Positions 20,801-30,181 of a stretch of DNA of 64,000 nucleotides are shown piece by piece. The position numbers and the translations under genes are program-made. The notes beneath the pieces were generated by a model. It did no database searches and had not been told where the DNA came from. It worked only from the letters and a program-made list of their open reading frames with translations. Each line of letters opens with the position of its first letter. Within the stretch, counting starts at the first letter, position 1. This DNA comes from Thalassotalea sp. 1_MG-2023. Its GTDB lineage: Bacteria > Pseudomonadota > Gammaproteobacteria > Enterobacterales > Alteromonadaceae. The DNA lies in NCBI RefSeq assembly GCF_030546745.1, contig NZ_JAUOPD010000005.1, positions 180,369 through 244,368 on the forward strand, in the 5' to 3' direction.

Positions 20801-21764
20801 TACCTGGTTAAAGCTGTTTGAAATTTCCATCATATTAGGGTTACTTATCCCTTCTGCGGCAATGCTTGTTTGGGTAGAGCGTCGTCTAATTGGCATTTGG
20901 CAAGATAGACTTGGACCAAATCGGGTAGGCCCTTTTGGTATTTTACAGTCGTTCGCAGACCTCATAAAAATTCTTGGAAAAGAAGATTGGGTACCACCGT
21001 TTAGTGACAAATTAGTGTTTATTGTCGCGCCGGTTATTGGTGCCGTTTGCGTGTTGATGAGCTTTGCTGTTATTCCTTTTTCACCGAATATCGGGGTTGC
21101 TGATTTAAATATTGGCTTATTGTTCTTTTTAGCGATGGCCTCGCTTGCTGTTTACTCTGTAGTGCTTGCCGGTTGGGCGTCAAATTCTAAATATGCTTTA
21201 CTTGGCGGCATGCGAGCTGCAGCACAAACAGTCAGTTATGAAGTGTTTATGGGGTTATCGCTGATGGGAGTGGTGTTGCTTAGTGGTAGCTTTAACTTAC
21301 GAGAAATAGTACTAAGCCAACAGTCAGGCTGGTTTATTCAAACCCAGTTTGTAGGTTTTATTGTGTTTTTTATCGCGGGTATTGCTGAAAGTCACCGATT
21401 GCCCTTTGATCTACCTGAAGCAGAAACTGAGTTGACCGCGGGCTTTCATACTGAATATTCAGGACTAAAGTTTGCGCTATTCTTCTTAGGTGAGTATTTA
21501 GGCGTAATGCTTATTTCTTGTATGTCTGTTGTGTTGTTTTTTGGTGGTTGGTTAATGCCTGAGCCTTTAGCATCATGGCTTCCGGCGATTGTTTGGTATT
21601 TATTAAAAGTCAGTGTGTTGGTGATGGTGTTTATTTTGTTACGTACATCACTGCCGCGTCCGAGGTTTGATCAATTACTGTTATTTGGCTGGAAATATAT
21701 GCTGCCGCTCGCGTTAGTGAATTTGCTGGTAACAGCTGTGTTGGCGTTAACGGAGGTGATTTAA
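20793..21764 (+). CDS. nuoH: NADH-quinone oxidoreductase subunit H
   Basis: Membrane subunit that forms most of the quinone chamber at the heel of complex I. Eight hydrophobic helices, 323 residues. Family stretches [40 protein letters not shown] and [12 protein letters not shown] are intact. A GGAGGG ribosome site lies 9 bases before the ATG, inside the end of nuoG, which it overlaps by 8 bp. The stop and nuoI start share a base (TAATG). Confidence 0.97.
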   Translation: MHDTWLKLFEISIILGLLIPSAAMLVWVERRLIGIWQDRLGPNRVGPFGILQSFADLIKILGKEDWVPPFSDKLVFIVAPVIGAVCVLMSFAVIPFSPNIGVADLNIGLLFFLAMASLAVYSVVLAGWASNSKYALLGGMRAAAQTVSYEVFMGLSLMGVVLLSGSFNLREIVLSQQSGWFIQTQFVGFIVFFIAGIAESHRLPFDLPEAETELTAGFHTEYSGLKFALFFLGEYLGVMLISCMSVVLFFGGWLMPEPLASWLPAIVWYLLKVSVLVMVFILLRTSLPRPRFDQLLLFGWKYMLPLALVNLLVTAVLALTEVI

Positions 21765-22279
21765 TGTTAAGTCAATTGCGAACGATGTGGTTGGTATTAA
21801 AGCATACGTTTACCAAAGCAGATACGGTTGAATACCCTGAACAAAAACCGTACTTAGCGCCACGATATCGTGGCAGAATTGTGTTAACCAGAGAGCCTGA
21901 TGGTCAAGAGCGCTGCGTTGCTTGTAATCTTTGTGCGGTTGCTTGCCCTGTAGACTGTATTGCATTGCAGCAAACGGTTGATGATGACGGAAGGAAACGA
22001 GCTGAGTTTTTTAGAATCAACTTCTCGCGTTGTATTTTATGTGGATTTTGTGAAGAAGCTTGCCCAACCTATGCTATTCAATTGACCCCTGATGTTGAAC
22101 TTGCTGAGTATGATCGTCAAAGTTTAGTGTATGAAAAGCATCATTTATTAATCGACGGTGTTGGCAAGTATCCAGATTATAGTTTTTATCAGCAATCAGG
22201 GATCTCAATAAAAAACAAAGACAAAGGTCAAGGCAGTCAAGAGAAGCCTCCAATTGATGTGAAGAGTTTGATGCCATGA
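21764..22279 (+). CDS. nuoI: NADH-quinone oxidoreductase subunit I
   Basis: Ferredoxin-like subunit with two [4Fe-4S] clusters (N6a, N6b) linking NuoG to NuoB. Two C-x2-C-x2-C-x3-CP motifs are visible: [15 protein letters not shown] and [15 protein letters not shown]. The 171 residues are close to the family length; the last 25 residues are a charged, lysine-rich tail of no known role. Overlaps nuoH and nuoJ. Confidence 0.97.
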   Translation: MLSQLRTMWLVLKHTFTKADTVEYPEQKPYLAPRYRGRIVLTREPDGQERCVACNLCAVACPVDCIALQQTVDDDGRKRAEFFRINFSRCILCGFCEEACPTYAIQLTPDVELAEYDRQSLVYEKHHLLIDGVGKYPDYSFYQQSGISIKNKDKGQGSQEKPPIDVKSLMP

Positions 22280-22800
22280 ACTTTTCTCCAATAGTAACGA
22301 TGTTTTACCTTGCCGCACTGATTGCCATTGTTGCGAGTATCAAGGTGGTAACGCGAAAAAACACCGTACACGCGTTGTTGTATTTAGTGATATCACTGAT
22401 TGCAGTTGCTGTTTGTTTCTACCTTATGGGAGCCCCTTTTGCTGCAGGGTTAGAAGTGATTGTTTATGCTGGCGCTATCTTAGTTTTATTTGTGTTTGCC
22501 ATAATGTTGTTTGGTTTACGAGAAGATGAAACTCAATATGCGCCTTCTCATCACGGCATTTCTATGTGGTTTGGCCCAGTTACTCTAGCCTTAGTGTTGT
22601 TAGCTCAATTGTTATATACCATCAATCATCAAGGGATCCAGCAGCAACTTTCCGCGACGGTAATTGACTCAAAACAGGTTGGAATATTGTTGTATGGACC
22701 GTATTTGCTCGCAGTTGAAATAGCGTCATTTTTATTACTCTCAGGTTTAATTGCAGCTTATCACTTTGCAAAAGATGTTACGCACGGAGGTCAACAATGA
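22276..22800 (+). CDS. nuoJ: NADH-quinone oxidoreductase subunit J
   Basis: Small membrane subunit of the proton-pumping arm, next to NuoK. Five hydrophobic helices in 174 residues. The family segment [20 protein letters not shown] is intact; this helix carries the pi-bulge that rotates in the mechanism of complex I. The end [12 protein letters not shown] is also typical. Its ATG overlaps the nuoI stop (ATGA) and its stop overlaps nuoK. Confidence 0.95.
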   Translation: MNFSPIVTMFYLAALIAIVASIKVVTRKNTVHALLYLVISLIAVAVCFYLMGAPFAAGLEVIVYAGAILVLFVFAIMLFGLREDETQYAPSHHGISMWFGPVTLALVLLAQLLYTINHQGIQQQLSATVIDSKQVGILLYGPYLLAVEIASFLLLSGLIAAYHFAKDVTHGGQQ

Positions 22801-23108
22801 CTGCTATTCCGTTGGAACATATTTTAATTTTAGCCAGTATTTTATTTTTGATTGGCTTTGTTGGTGTCATCGTACGTAAAAATGCTCTGTTTATTTTGAT
22901 GAGTTTAGAGGTGATGCTAAATGCAACCGGTGTAGCATTCATTGGTGCCGGGAGTGTCTGGCAGCAAGCTGATGGTCAAGTCATGTTCATGTTGATATTA
23001 ACGCTTGCTGCTGCAGAGGTAGCGGTTGGTCTAGCTTTATTAATTCGTATGAAACATCAATATCGTTCACTCGATATCGATGTATTATCTGATTTGAAAG
23101 GGCAATGA
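22797..23108 (+). CDS. nuoK: NADH-quinone oxidoreductase subunit K
   Basis: MrpC-like membrane subunit in the proton path. Three helices in 103 residues. Both conserved membrane glutamates are present: one in LMSLEVMLNATGVAF and one in LTLAAAEVAVGLAL. GGAGG precedes the ATG. Overlaps both neighbours by 4 bp. Confidence 0.97.
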   Translation: MTAIPLEHILILASILFLIGFVGVIVRKNALFILMSLEVMLNATGVAFIGAGSVWQQADGQVMFMLILTLAAAEVAVGLALLIRMKHQYRSLDIDVLSDLKGQ

Positions 23109-24982
23109 TGATGATTTTAGCTTGGTTGCCATTTTATCCGTTGATTAGTTTTGCATTGTTAATCGCTTTTCAGCGGCAGTTATCGTGGAAGCTTGCGAGT
23201 GTTATTAGTGTAACTACCGTTTTGTTATCGGCCCTATCAAGTGGTTATTTGATGTGGCAGCTCAGCTTTAACGATGTTACTACCTTGTCTGTCAATCTCT
23301 GGCAATGGTTTACCTTAACCAGTTTTGATACCGGAGATACGCACCAAGTTAATATTGCATTTTATTTAGATCGGCTTTCAGCGGTGATGGTTTGTGTAGT
23401 GAGTGGCGTGGGTTTTCTGATCCATTGTTTTGCGGCCGCCTATATGAAAGAAGATCCGCATTTTCATCGTTTTATGGCGTACATGAATTTGTTTCTCGTT
23501 GCTATGTTGTTATTAGTACTTGCTGATAATTTAGTGTTGCTTTATTTAGGTTGGGAAGGGGTAGGGTTATGTAGTTTCTTGTTGATTGGTTTTTGGTATA
23601 AAGTCCCTGAAAATGCTGCCGCGGCAAGAAAAGCGTTTATCATTACACGCATCGGTGATACTGCATTAGTTATCGGTTTACTTTTCCTTTTTACCAGCCT
23701 CAATTCACTTGAAATAAATACCTTAAATACTTTAGCACAAGGAGAGTGGCCGTTAACTGAACAGCGAACTTTCTGGATAACGATACTCTTGTTAGGTGGT
23801 GCCGTTGGTAAATCAGCACAGTTACCCCTACAAACTTGGCTACCAGATGCAATGGCAGGGCCGACACCTGTTAGTGCTTTAATTCATGCTGCTACCATGG
23901 TAACAGCGGGTGTTTATTTGATTGCACGTATGCATCATGTTTTTATTCAATCGCCAGAGGTAATGACATTAATCGCTTGGATTGGTGTTTTAACCTTGTT
24001 AATTGCTGGCATAACTGCGTTAGTGCAGTCAGATATTAAGCGAATACTTGCCTACTCTACTATGAGCCAAATAGGGTATATGATGTTAGCGCTAGGCGCT
24101 GGTGCTTGGAGCGCTAGCGTGTTTCATTTAATGATCCATGCGTTTTTCAAAGCATTGCTATTTTTGACTGCTGGTGCAGTGATATATGCCTTACATCACC
24201 AACAAAACATTTTTAAAATGGGAGGCTTATTAAAACGATTACCGGTTGAATCTGCCTTTTTTATTGTCGGTTTAGCTTGTTTGGTTGCTTTACCTGGTAC
24301 CTCAGGGTTTTTCTCAAAAGAAGCAATAATTGGCCATTTATGGCAATCACCTACAGCAGGCCCTATTTTTTGGTGGTTAGCAATAATAGGTGCCCTAATT
24401 ACCTCAATTTATAGTTGTCGATTATTCTTTTTGGCCTTTATGGGCAGCGCAAGAGAAAATATATCAATCGTAAAAAGTGACGGAGTGCTAATTAAAGCTT
24501 CGCTGAGTTTATTGGTGATTCTGTCATTGTTTGGTGGTTGGCTGAATATTGATCTTACGACTGTCTTTCAACCATTAACAACGCAAGTGATGAAGCAAGA
24601 ACCTTCTTGGCTACACAGTGTTGCGGTTGCTACCCCCTTTATTGGTATTGCTTTTTCTTGGTGGATTTTTCGTGAATACCGATTGGGTAATTCGACAAAA
24701 ATTGCACAGTCCTATCAAAGCATTCAAACAAATAGGGTTAAACGTTGGTGTTATTCGGGCTTAGGTTTTGACAGTTTATATACACATCTTGTTGTTACGC
24801 CTTTTATGTTCATTGCTAAGGTTAATCGTAAGGATCTCATCGATCAACTGGTGATGTTGTGTGCTTGGTATGCCAAACTTCTACGTGACGTTGCTGCCTC
24901 TTTACAAAATGGTTTATTACGCTGGTACGCTGCTGCTTTTGCCTGTGGATTAATGCTTTGGTTAGGAGCGTGGCTAGTATGA
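23105..24982 (+). CDS. nuoL: NADH-quinone oxidoreductase subunit L (antiporter-like)
   Basis: Distal antiporter-like pumping subunit with the long lateral helix. 625 residues, about 16 membrane segments. The conserved Glu in YLGWEGVGLCSFLLIGFW, the Lys in GGAVGKSAQLPLQTWLPDAM, the HAATMVTAGVYLI helix and the internal Lys in the AFFKALLFL helix are all present. The C-terminal amphipathic lateral helix and final anchor are complete. Overlaps nuoK and nuoM. Confidence 0.97.
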   Translation: MMMILAWLPFYPLISFALLIAFQRQLSWKLASVISVTTVLLSALSSGYLMWQLSFNDVTTLSVNLWQWFTLTSFDTGDTHQVNIAFYLDRLSAVMVCVVSGVGFLIHCFAAAYMKEDPHFHRFMAYMNLFLVAMLLLVLADNLVLLYLGWEGVGLCSFLLIGFWYKVPENAAAARKAFIITRIGDTALVIGLLFLFTSLNSLEINTLNTLAQGEWPLTEQRTFWITILLLGGAVGKSAQLPLQTWLPDAMAGPTPVSALIHAATMVTAGVYLIARMHHVFIQSPEVMTLIAWIGVLTLLIAGITALVQSDIKRILAYSTMSQIGYMMLALGAGAWSASVFHLMIHAFFKALLFLTAGAVIYALHHQQNIFKMGGLLKRLPVESAFFIVGLACLVALPGTSGFFSKEAIIGHLWQSPTAGPIFWWLAIIGALITSIYSCRLFFLAFMGSARENISIVKSDGVLIKASLSLLVILSLFGGWLNIDLTTVFQPLTTQVMKQEPSWLHSVAVATPFIGIAFSWWIFREYRLGNSTKIAQSYQSIQTNRVKRWCYSGLGFDSLYTHLVVTPFMFIAKVNRKDLIDQLVMLCAWYAKLLRDVAASLQNGLLRWYAAAFACGLMLWLGAWLV

Positions 24983-26427
24983 TAATTCTGTTAATGATTG
25001 CGTTACTACTTGTCTTTGCGTTACTGGCTTGGCGTGTTGAAAAATACTTTATTCAAGCACCTAAAGTCGTTGCGCTTATAGCTGTTGTTATCGCTAGTTT
25101 TTTATTTTGTTTTCAGCTGTTTCAAGCTGAACATCGTTTTGAAGTATGGACGGTTATTGTTGATGCTACATGGATTGAAGCGTTTAACATTAAACTACAG
25201 TTTTCACTTGATCAGCTTAGTATTTTATTGATTTCGTTAACGCTATTGCTTGCGTTTATCGCGATAGCCATTTCATGGCAAGAAGTTAGCGAACGACAGG
25301 GTTTTTATTATTTTAATATACTTTGCGCGATTGCTGGGATCATTGGTGTATTTGCTGCGAGCGATGTTTTTTTATTTTTCGTGTTTTGGGAAGTGATGCT
25401 GTTGCCGATAACGGCACTAATTGCAATATGGGGACATGAAAATCGTTATTTTGCTGCTGTGAAGTTTTTTGTCTTTACCCAAGTGAGTAGCTTATGCATG
25501 TTAGTGGCGATTATTATGCTTGCTTTCATGCATCAACAGCAGGTTGGACAATTCAGTTTCCTATACAGTGACTGGCAACAGTTAGCATTTTCACCAGAAA
25601 CCGCAACGTTTCTTATGATTGGCTTTTTCATCGCATTTGCCGTTAAGTTACCTTCTGTACCATTCCATTCTTGGTTGCCTGACGCACACACTCAAGCCCC
25701 AACAGCAGGCAGTGTATTGCTGGCAGGTATTTTATTGAAAACGGGTGCATACGGTTTGATTCGTTTTGTTATTTTACTGTTTCCAAATGCCAGCATGCAG
25801 TTTGCGCCTATCGCCATGACCCTGGGGGTTGTGAGTGTTTTGTACGGCGCGAAAATGGCGTTTGCACAGTCTGATTGCAAACGTTTAATCGCTTATAGCA
25901 GTATTAGCCATATGGGTTTTGTGATGATGGCATTATTTGCCTTTAATTATAATGCGTTTAATGGCGCTATTGTGACGATTATCGCCCACGGTATTAGTAG
26001 TGCTGCTCTCTTTTGTTTAGCGGGTATGATCTATCACCGTATTCACACCAGAGATTTAGCCCAAATGGGTAATTTAGCGTTAAGTGCGCCTTGGATGGCA
26101 GGGGTCACTTTAGTGTTTGTTGCTGCTGCATTTGGCATACCGGGTTTGGCAAACTTTATTGGAGAGTTTTATAGTTTACTTGGCGTATTTGCGGTTTCTC
26201 CATTACATGCATTATTAGCGGCACTCGGCATGATTGGCTCAGCTATCTATGGCCTACGTTTATTTCAAACTGCTTTTCATGGTGTAAAACGCGATAATAC
26301 CTCGACCAAGATAGAAGATTTATCGATAAGAGAAGGGGCAATCTGCTTGGTGTTAGCCGTACTGCTTTTTTTGATCGGAATTTACCCTCAAGTGTTATTG
26401 CAATTTACTTTTCAAGGGGGTTATTAA
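24979..26427 (+). CDS. nuoM: NADH-quinone oxidoreductase subunit M (antiporter-like)
   Basis: Second antiporter-like pumping subunit, about 14 helices. The conserved Glu is in FFVFWEVMLLPI, a key Lys in AFAVKLPSVPFHSWLPDAHT, and the KTGAYGLIR region is intact. The start chosen is ATG 24979 (MIILLMIALLL, 482 residues), overlapping the nuoL stop as ATGA like most other junctions here; an in-frame alternative start at 24958 would lie deeper in nuoL. Abuts nuoN with no spacer. Confidence 0.95.
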   Translation: MIILLMIALLLVFALLAWRVEKYFIQAPKVVALIAVVIASFLFCFQLFQAEHRFEVWTVIVDATWIEAFNIKLQFSLDQLSILLISLTLLLAFIAIAISWQEVSERQGFYYFNILCAIAGIIGVFAASDVFLFFVFWEVMLLPITALIAIWGHENRYFAAVKFFVFTQVSSLCMLVAIIMLAFMHQQQVGQFSFLYSDWQQLAFSPETATFLMIGFFIAFAVKLPSVPFHSWLPDAHTQAPTAGSVLLAGILLKTGAYGLIRFVILLFPNASMQFAPIAMTLGVVSVLYGAKMAFAQSDCKRLIAYSSISHMGFVMMALFAFNYNAFNGAIVTIIAHGISSAALFCLAGMIYHRIHTRDLAQMGNLALSAPWMAGVTLVFVAAAFGIPGLANFIGEFYSLLGVFAVSPLHALLAALGMIGSAIYGLRLFQTAFHGVKRDNTSTKIEDLSIREGAICLVLAVLLFLIGIYPQVLLQFTFQGGY

Positions 26428-27855
26428 ATGTCGTTAAACACTTGGCTTTTATTGACTCCTCAACTACTCGTTGCGCTTGGAGTAGTCTGTTGTTTGTTGC
26501 TTATTTCTTGGCAACGTAGCCAACAAATTATCGCTTGGTTTACGTTAATGGTATTGCTGGTAACGATTGTTGCTACGGTGTCGTTAGTTGGGCAACCAGC
26601 AGTGCATGTTACTGAGTTACTCTATGTTGATAGTTTTTCTTTGGTCGCCTTTTTGTGGGTATTGCTGGCAGGTTTTGCTGCTGTTTACATGAGCAAAGCT
26701 TATTTACACAGTCATTTAGAAGTTCATGATGAATTTTATTTATTACTCTTACTTACTGTTCTCGGTGCAGGGGTTTTAGTGGCTAGTGATCATTTTGCGA
26801 GTTTATTTCTTGGTTTTGAATTGCTAAGTATATCATTAGTGGGTTTAACGGGATATTTTCGACACCAACGGCATGCTATAGAAGTTAGTTTTAAATATTT
26901 AATTCTAAGTGCCAGTGCTTCAAGTTTTATGTTACTGGGTATTGCCTTTCTTTATAGCCAGACAGGCAGTTTATCTTTTGTGCAAATGCAGGCAGAAAGT
27001 GCCGATAATATGATTGCTCAAATAGGCTTCTTACTGTTTATCGCTGGAATTGGTTTTAAACTCTCATTAGTACCGTTTCATTTTTGGACGCCTGATGTTT
27101 ATCAAGGTTCACCAACGCCAGTGACCTTTGTATTAGCCACTATATCTAAAAGCGCGATGTTTATCGCATTGGCTAAATGTTTTTATGTAGAAGGCTTTCA
27201 AACATTGATTGCATTACCAAGCATTCATCATGCGTTAAGTGCTTTAGCTATTATTTCTATGATTGTGGGAAATTGCTTAGCGTTAGGTCAAAACAATATT
27301 AAGCGTATTCTCGCTTTTTCTTCGATTGCCCATATGGGGTATTTGATGATTGTTTTATTGGTACATCAACAACAGGCAATATTGTTAGCAAGACAAGCGG
27401 TGTTGTTTTATTTATTCGCCTATTTAATAGCAAATATTGCGATATTTGGCGTGTTAGTGTTAATTGAGCGAGAGCGTAATGTTGGTAATAATATTGAGTT
27501 ATCTCATTGGAAGGGGATGTTTTGGTATTCGCCCATTAAAGCTTTAGTACTTATTGTGGCATTGTTAAGTTTGATAGGTATACCTTTAACTGCTGGCTTT
27601 ATCGGCAAGTTTTATCTGATAATACTCGCAGCAAATAATGCATTATGGCCATTATTGATTGCGCTGATTGTAGGGAGTGGTATTGCATTGGGCTACTATT
27701 TGCCGATGATTTTTCAGTTGTTTAAAAAAGAGGTAGTTACAATGAGCCACATGACGACTTGGCGTATTCGACTTTGGATTAGCGTTATCTTCTTGTTAAG
27801 CATTGGTGTAGGTATTTTACCTGATATGATTATTACCCCGTTATTAAATTTTTAA
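26428..27855 (+). CDS. nuoN: NADH-quinone oxidoreductase subunit N (antiporter-like)
   Basis: Third antiporter-like pumping subunit, 475 residues, about 14 helices. Conserved elements include LGFELLSISLVGLTGYFR with the membrane Glu, GFKLSLVPFHFWTPDVYQGSP with the pumping Lys, and the IKRILAFSSIAHMGYLM helix. It closes the operon; the only dyad after the stop is a weak TAATGCT/AGCATTA (27853-27859, 27877-27883) without a T-run, so read-through toward deaD is possible. Confidence 0.97.
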   Translation: MSLNTWLLLTPQLLVALGVVCCLLLISWQRSQQIIAWFTLMVLLVTIVATVSLVGQPAVHVTELLYVDSFSLVAFLWVLLAGFAAVYMSKAYLHSHLEVHDEFYLLLLLTVLGAGVLVASDHFASLFLGFELLSISLVGLTGYFRHQRHAIEVSFKYLILSASASSFMLLGIAFLYSQTGSLSFVQMQAESADNMIAQIGFLLFIAGIGFKLSLVPFHFWTPDVYQGSPTPVTFVLATISKSAMFIALAKCFYVEGFQTLIALPSIHHALSALAIISMIVGNCLALGQNNIKRILAFSSIAHMGYLMIVLLVHQQQAILLARQAVLFYLFAYLIANIAIFGVLVLIERERNVGNNIELSHWKGMFWYSPIKALVLIVALLSLIGIPLTAGFIGKFYLIILAANNALWPLLIALIVGSGIALGYYLPMIFQLFKKEVVTMSHMTTWRIRLWISVIFLLSIGVGILPDMIITPLLNF

Positions 27856-27929
27856 TGCTAATTTGGTTAAGCTAAAAGCATTATTCACAGCAATTAGTTA
27901 ACTGTATGGTCAAATTATACACTTATTAC

Positions 27930-27957
27930 TTGTTTGTTTTGTTATATTCTGTATAAT
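27930..27957 (+). promoter_or_regulatory. Promoter of deaD
   Basis: TTGTTT (27930-27935), 16-base spacer, perfect TATAAT (27952-27957), followed at once by GCGCGCC. A GC-rich discriminator after a consensus -10 is typical of promoters of translation-related genes under stringent (ppGpp) control; that control is inferred. Confidence 0.7.
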
Positions 27958-27962
27958 GCGCG

Positions 27963-28142
27963 CCTCGTTGTTAGGGCTCGGACGCCTTAGCAAGAATCTT
28001 GAAGTGGGGCGATCCCAATAGACTTGATCTGTACTGCACTGACGTGCTACCTCTATTTGTAAAGTCTTCCTGGTGGTTTCCTCTTTATATCGCGTAGAGC
28101 TTGTTAGTTTACAAAATGCTTTACCATGGGAAGACAAAATAT
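27963..28142 (+). promoter_or_regulatory. Long 5' leader of deaD
   Basis: About 180 nt separate the predicted start of transcription from the deaD ATG. No tRNA-like cloverleaf or alternative ORF with a good ribosome site is present. Small local dyads occur (CAAGAATCTTG; GCAC-TGAC-GTGC). Cold-shock helicase genes such as E. coli csdA/deaD have long leaders that control mRNA stability and translation, so a regulatory role is plausible. Confidence 0.5.
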
Positions 28143-29900
28143 ATGTTAAATACCGACAATGCCGTTATCGGCTTTGCTAGCCTAGGCTTGCCTGAAAATA
28201 TCCTTTCTGCTGTTACATCACTTGGTTTTGACCAAGCAACACCAATACAAGCGAAAACAATTCCATCATTATTGGAAGGGTTTGATGTACTAGGTGAAGC
28301 ACAAACAGGTACAGGTAAAACAGCTGCATTCAGCTTACCAGCCTTGACTAAAATTGATACCTCAATACGTAAGCCTCAAATGCTTGTATTGGCACCAACG
28401 CGTGAACTTGCTATTCAAGTGGCAGAAGCGATTGAAACTTTCGCAAAAAATATCAAAGGCTTAAAAGTAGCTACATTATACGGTGGTCAATCTTATGGAC
28501 CACAGTTTCAACAACTGGAGCGTGGTGCTCAAGTTGTGGTAGGTACACCTGGACGTTTAATGGATCATTTACGTCGTAAAAGTTTGAAACTTGCTGATCT
28601 TAAAGTATGTGTACTTGATGAAGCCGATGAAATGTTAAACATGGGCTTTTTAGAAGACATTGAGTGGATCCTTGAGCACTTACCTGAAAAAACGCAAATG
28701 GCCTTATTCTCTGCAACAATGCCAGCACAAATTCGTAAAGTAGCGAATCGATTCTTAACGGATCCTGTGCATGTGAAAATAGCCGCTGAGAAAAAAGCAA
28801 AAGCAAATATTGAACAACTTGCATGGAAAGTAAGTGGTATTAATAAAATGACTGCTTTAGAGCGTATTGCTGAAACTATTGATTATGATGCAATGATTAT
28901 TTTCGTTCGTACCCGAAGTGATACGGTTGAAGTTGCTGAAAAATTAGAGAGAGCTGGCTATCCGGCACTTGCGTTAAATGGTGACATGAACCAGGCACAA
29001 CGTGAGCGTGCTGTTGAACAAATTAAGTCATCTAAAGCGTCTATATTAATTGCAACAGATGTAGTTGCTCGTGGATTAGACATCCCACGTATTTCTACGG
29101 TTATTAATTATGATTTACCGGGTGATACTGAATCGTATGTTCACCGTATTGGTCGTACAGGCCGTGCTGGTCGTAGTGGTACAGCGATTTCATTTGTTCG
29201 ACCTCGTGAAATGTATTTATTACGTCAATATGAGCGTTTAACCTCAGGTACCATTAATGCGTTTGAATTGCCGAGTATTCATGAAATTGGTAAAGCACGT
29301 ATTGCACGTACACAAACAGAATTGAAAAACTTGCTTGAACAAAAAGATATTGCTGACATGCGTGAAATTATTGAAGGGATGGCAAATGACACCGAACTTT
29401 CAATGACAGACATCGCAGCAGCTTTATTGTTCTTGAAACAAGTTAAACAACCACTTCGTCCTAAAGAAGACCCTAAGCCTCGCCGTGAAGCTCGTGATAG
29501 AGATAACAACCGTTCTCGTGATGGAAGAGGTCGTGATAGCAGAGATAATCGTGGTGAAAGAGAACGCCCTCGTCGTTCAAAAGTGGCACGTAATGATGTA
29601 GATTGGCAAACTTATCGCTTAGAAGTTGGCAAAGAGCATGGTGCTAAGCCTGGTGATATTGTTGGTGCTATTGCTAATGAAATAGCACTAGACAGTGGCT
29701 ATATTGGTCAGATCAACTTGCATGATCGTCATACTTTTGTTCAATTACCAAAAGGTATGCCAGAGAAAGCCTTTAATCAATTGAAGCGCGTACGTGTACG
29801 TCGTCAAGCATTAGAGATTTCTGTGTCACAAGCACCTGTTGTAACAGATAAGCCGAAAAGACGAAATGATAGGCCACGAAAACCAGCTCGGGTTTCATAA
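28143..29900 (+). CDS. deaD: DEAD-box ATP-dependent RNA helicase DeaD/CsdA
   Basis: Cold-shock RNA helicase that unwinds RNA in 50S assembly and mRNA decay. Motifs: Q-motif region (GFDQATPIQAKTIP), AQTGTGKT, PTRELAIQ, DEADEMLNMG, SAT, and HRIGRTGRAGRSG. The RecA-like core (about 1-380) is followed by an Arg/Asp-rich linker (about 455-500) and a DbpA-like RNA-binding domain with DIVGAIANE and the IGQINLHD stretch. The start is ATG 28143 (MLNTDNAVIGF, 585 residues), with GGGAAGA upstream and the same register as E. coli DeaD; an in-frame start at 28101 is less likely. Confidence 0.96.
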   Translation: MLNTDNAVIGFASLGLPENILSAVTSLGFDQATPIQAKTIPSLLEGFDVLGEAQTGTGKTAAFSLPALTKIDTSIRKPQMLVLAPTRELAIQVAEAIETFAKNIKGLKVATLYGGQSYGPQFQQLERGAQVVVGTPGRLMDHLRRKSLKLADLKVCVLDEADEMLNMGFLEDIEWILEHLPEKTQMALFSATMPAQIRKVANRFLTDPVHVKIAAEKKAKANIEQLAWKVSGINKMTALERIAETIDYDAMIIFVRTRSDTVEVAEKLERAGYPALALNGDMNQAQRERAVEQIKSSKASILIATDVVARGLDIPRISTVINYDLPGDTESYVHRIGRTGRAGRSGTAISFVRPREMYLLRQYERLTSGTINAFELPSIHEIGKARIARTQTELKNLLEQKDIADMREIIEGMANDTELSMTDIAAALLFLKQVKQPLRPKEDPKPRREARDRDNNRSRDGRGRDSRDNRGERERPRRSKVARNDVDWQTYRLEVGKEHGAKPGDIVGAIANEIALDSGYIGQINLHDRHTFVQLPKGMPEKAFNQLKRVRVRRQALEISVSQAPVVTDKPKRRNDRPRKPARVS

Positions 29901-29909
29901 TTATTGAAG

Positions 29910-29935
29910 AAAGCGCCAAATAGGCGCTTTTTTTT
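29910..29935 (+). terminator. Rho-independent terminator of deaD
   Basis: AAAGCGCC (29910-29917), 5-base loop, GGCGCTTT (29923-29930), then five more T. Classical intrinsic terminator 10 bp after the deaD stop. Confidence 0.93.
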
Positions 29936-30181
29936 CGTCTAAATATAAGACAGTTTTATTGGCTGTTATCTAACCTTAATCAGACAAATTTGATGTCTGT
30001 ATTTAATTGTTTACAGCTTCTTTGTACGGCTCTATTGGGCTAGCTTTTAGTTGCTTTAAACTTCAGCAATCTTATCGTACAAATTCATTTACGACACATG
30101 TAAAAATCTTGATCTCTCGACACTTTTACTGATGATTTTTACTCGTAATAATAGCGCTAAGAAATCAATGAGAGATAACTT

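Noticed and set aside
24958..24978. Upstream start of nuoM giving seven extra residues
   Set aside because: The ATGA overlap at 24979 matches most other junctions of the operon and gives a normal membrane N-terminus.
27963..28142. Possible tRNA or small RNA gene in the deaD leader
   Set aside because: The promoter-like start with GCGCGCC resembles stable-RNA promoters, but no cloverleaf, T-loop or terminator before the ATG could be found; leader RNA is simpler.
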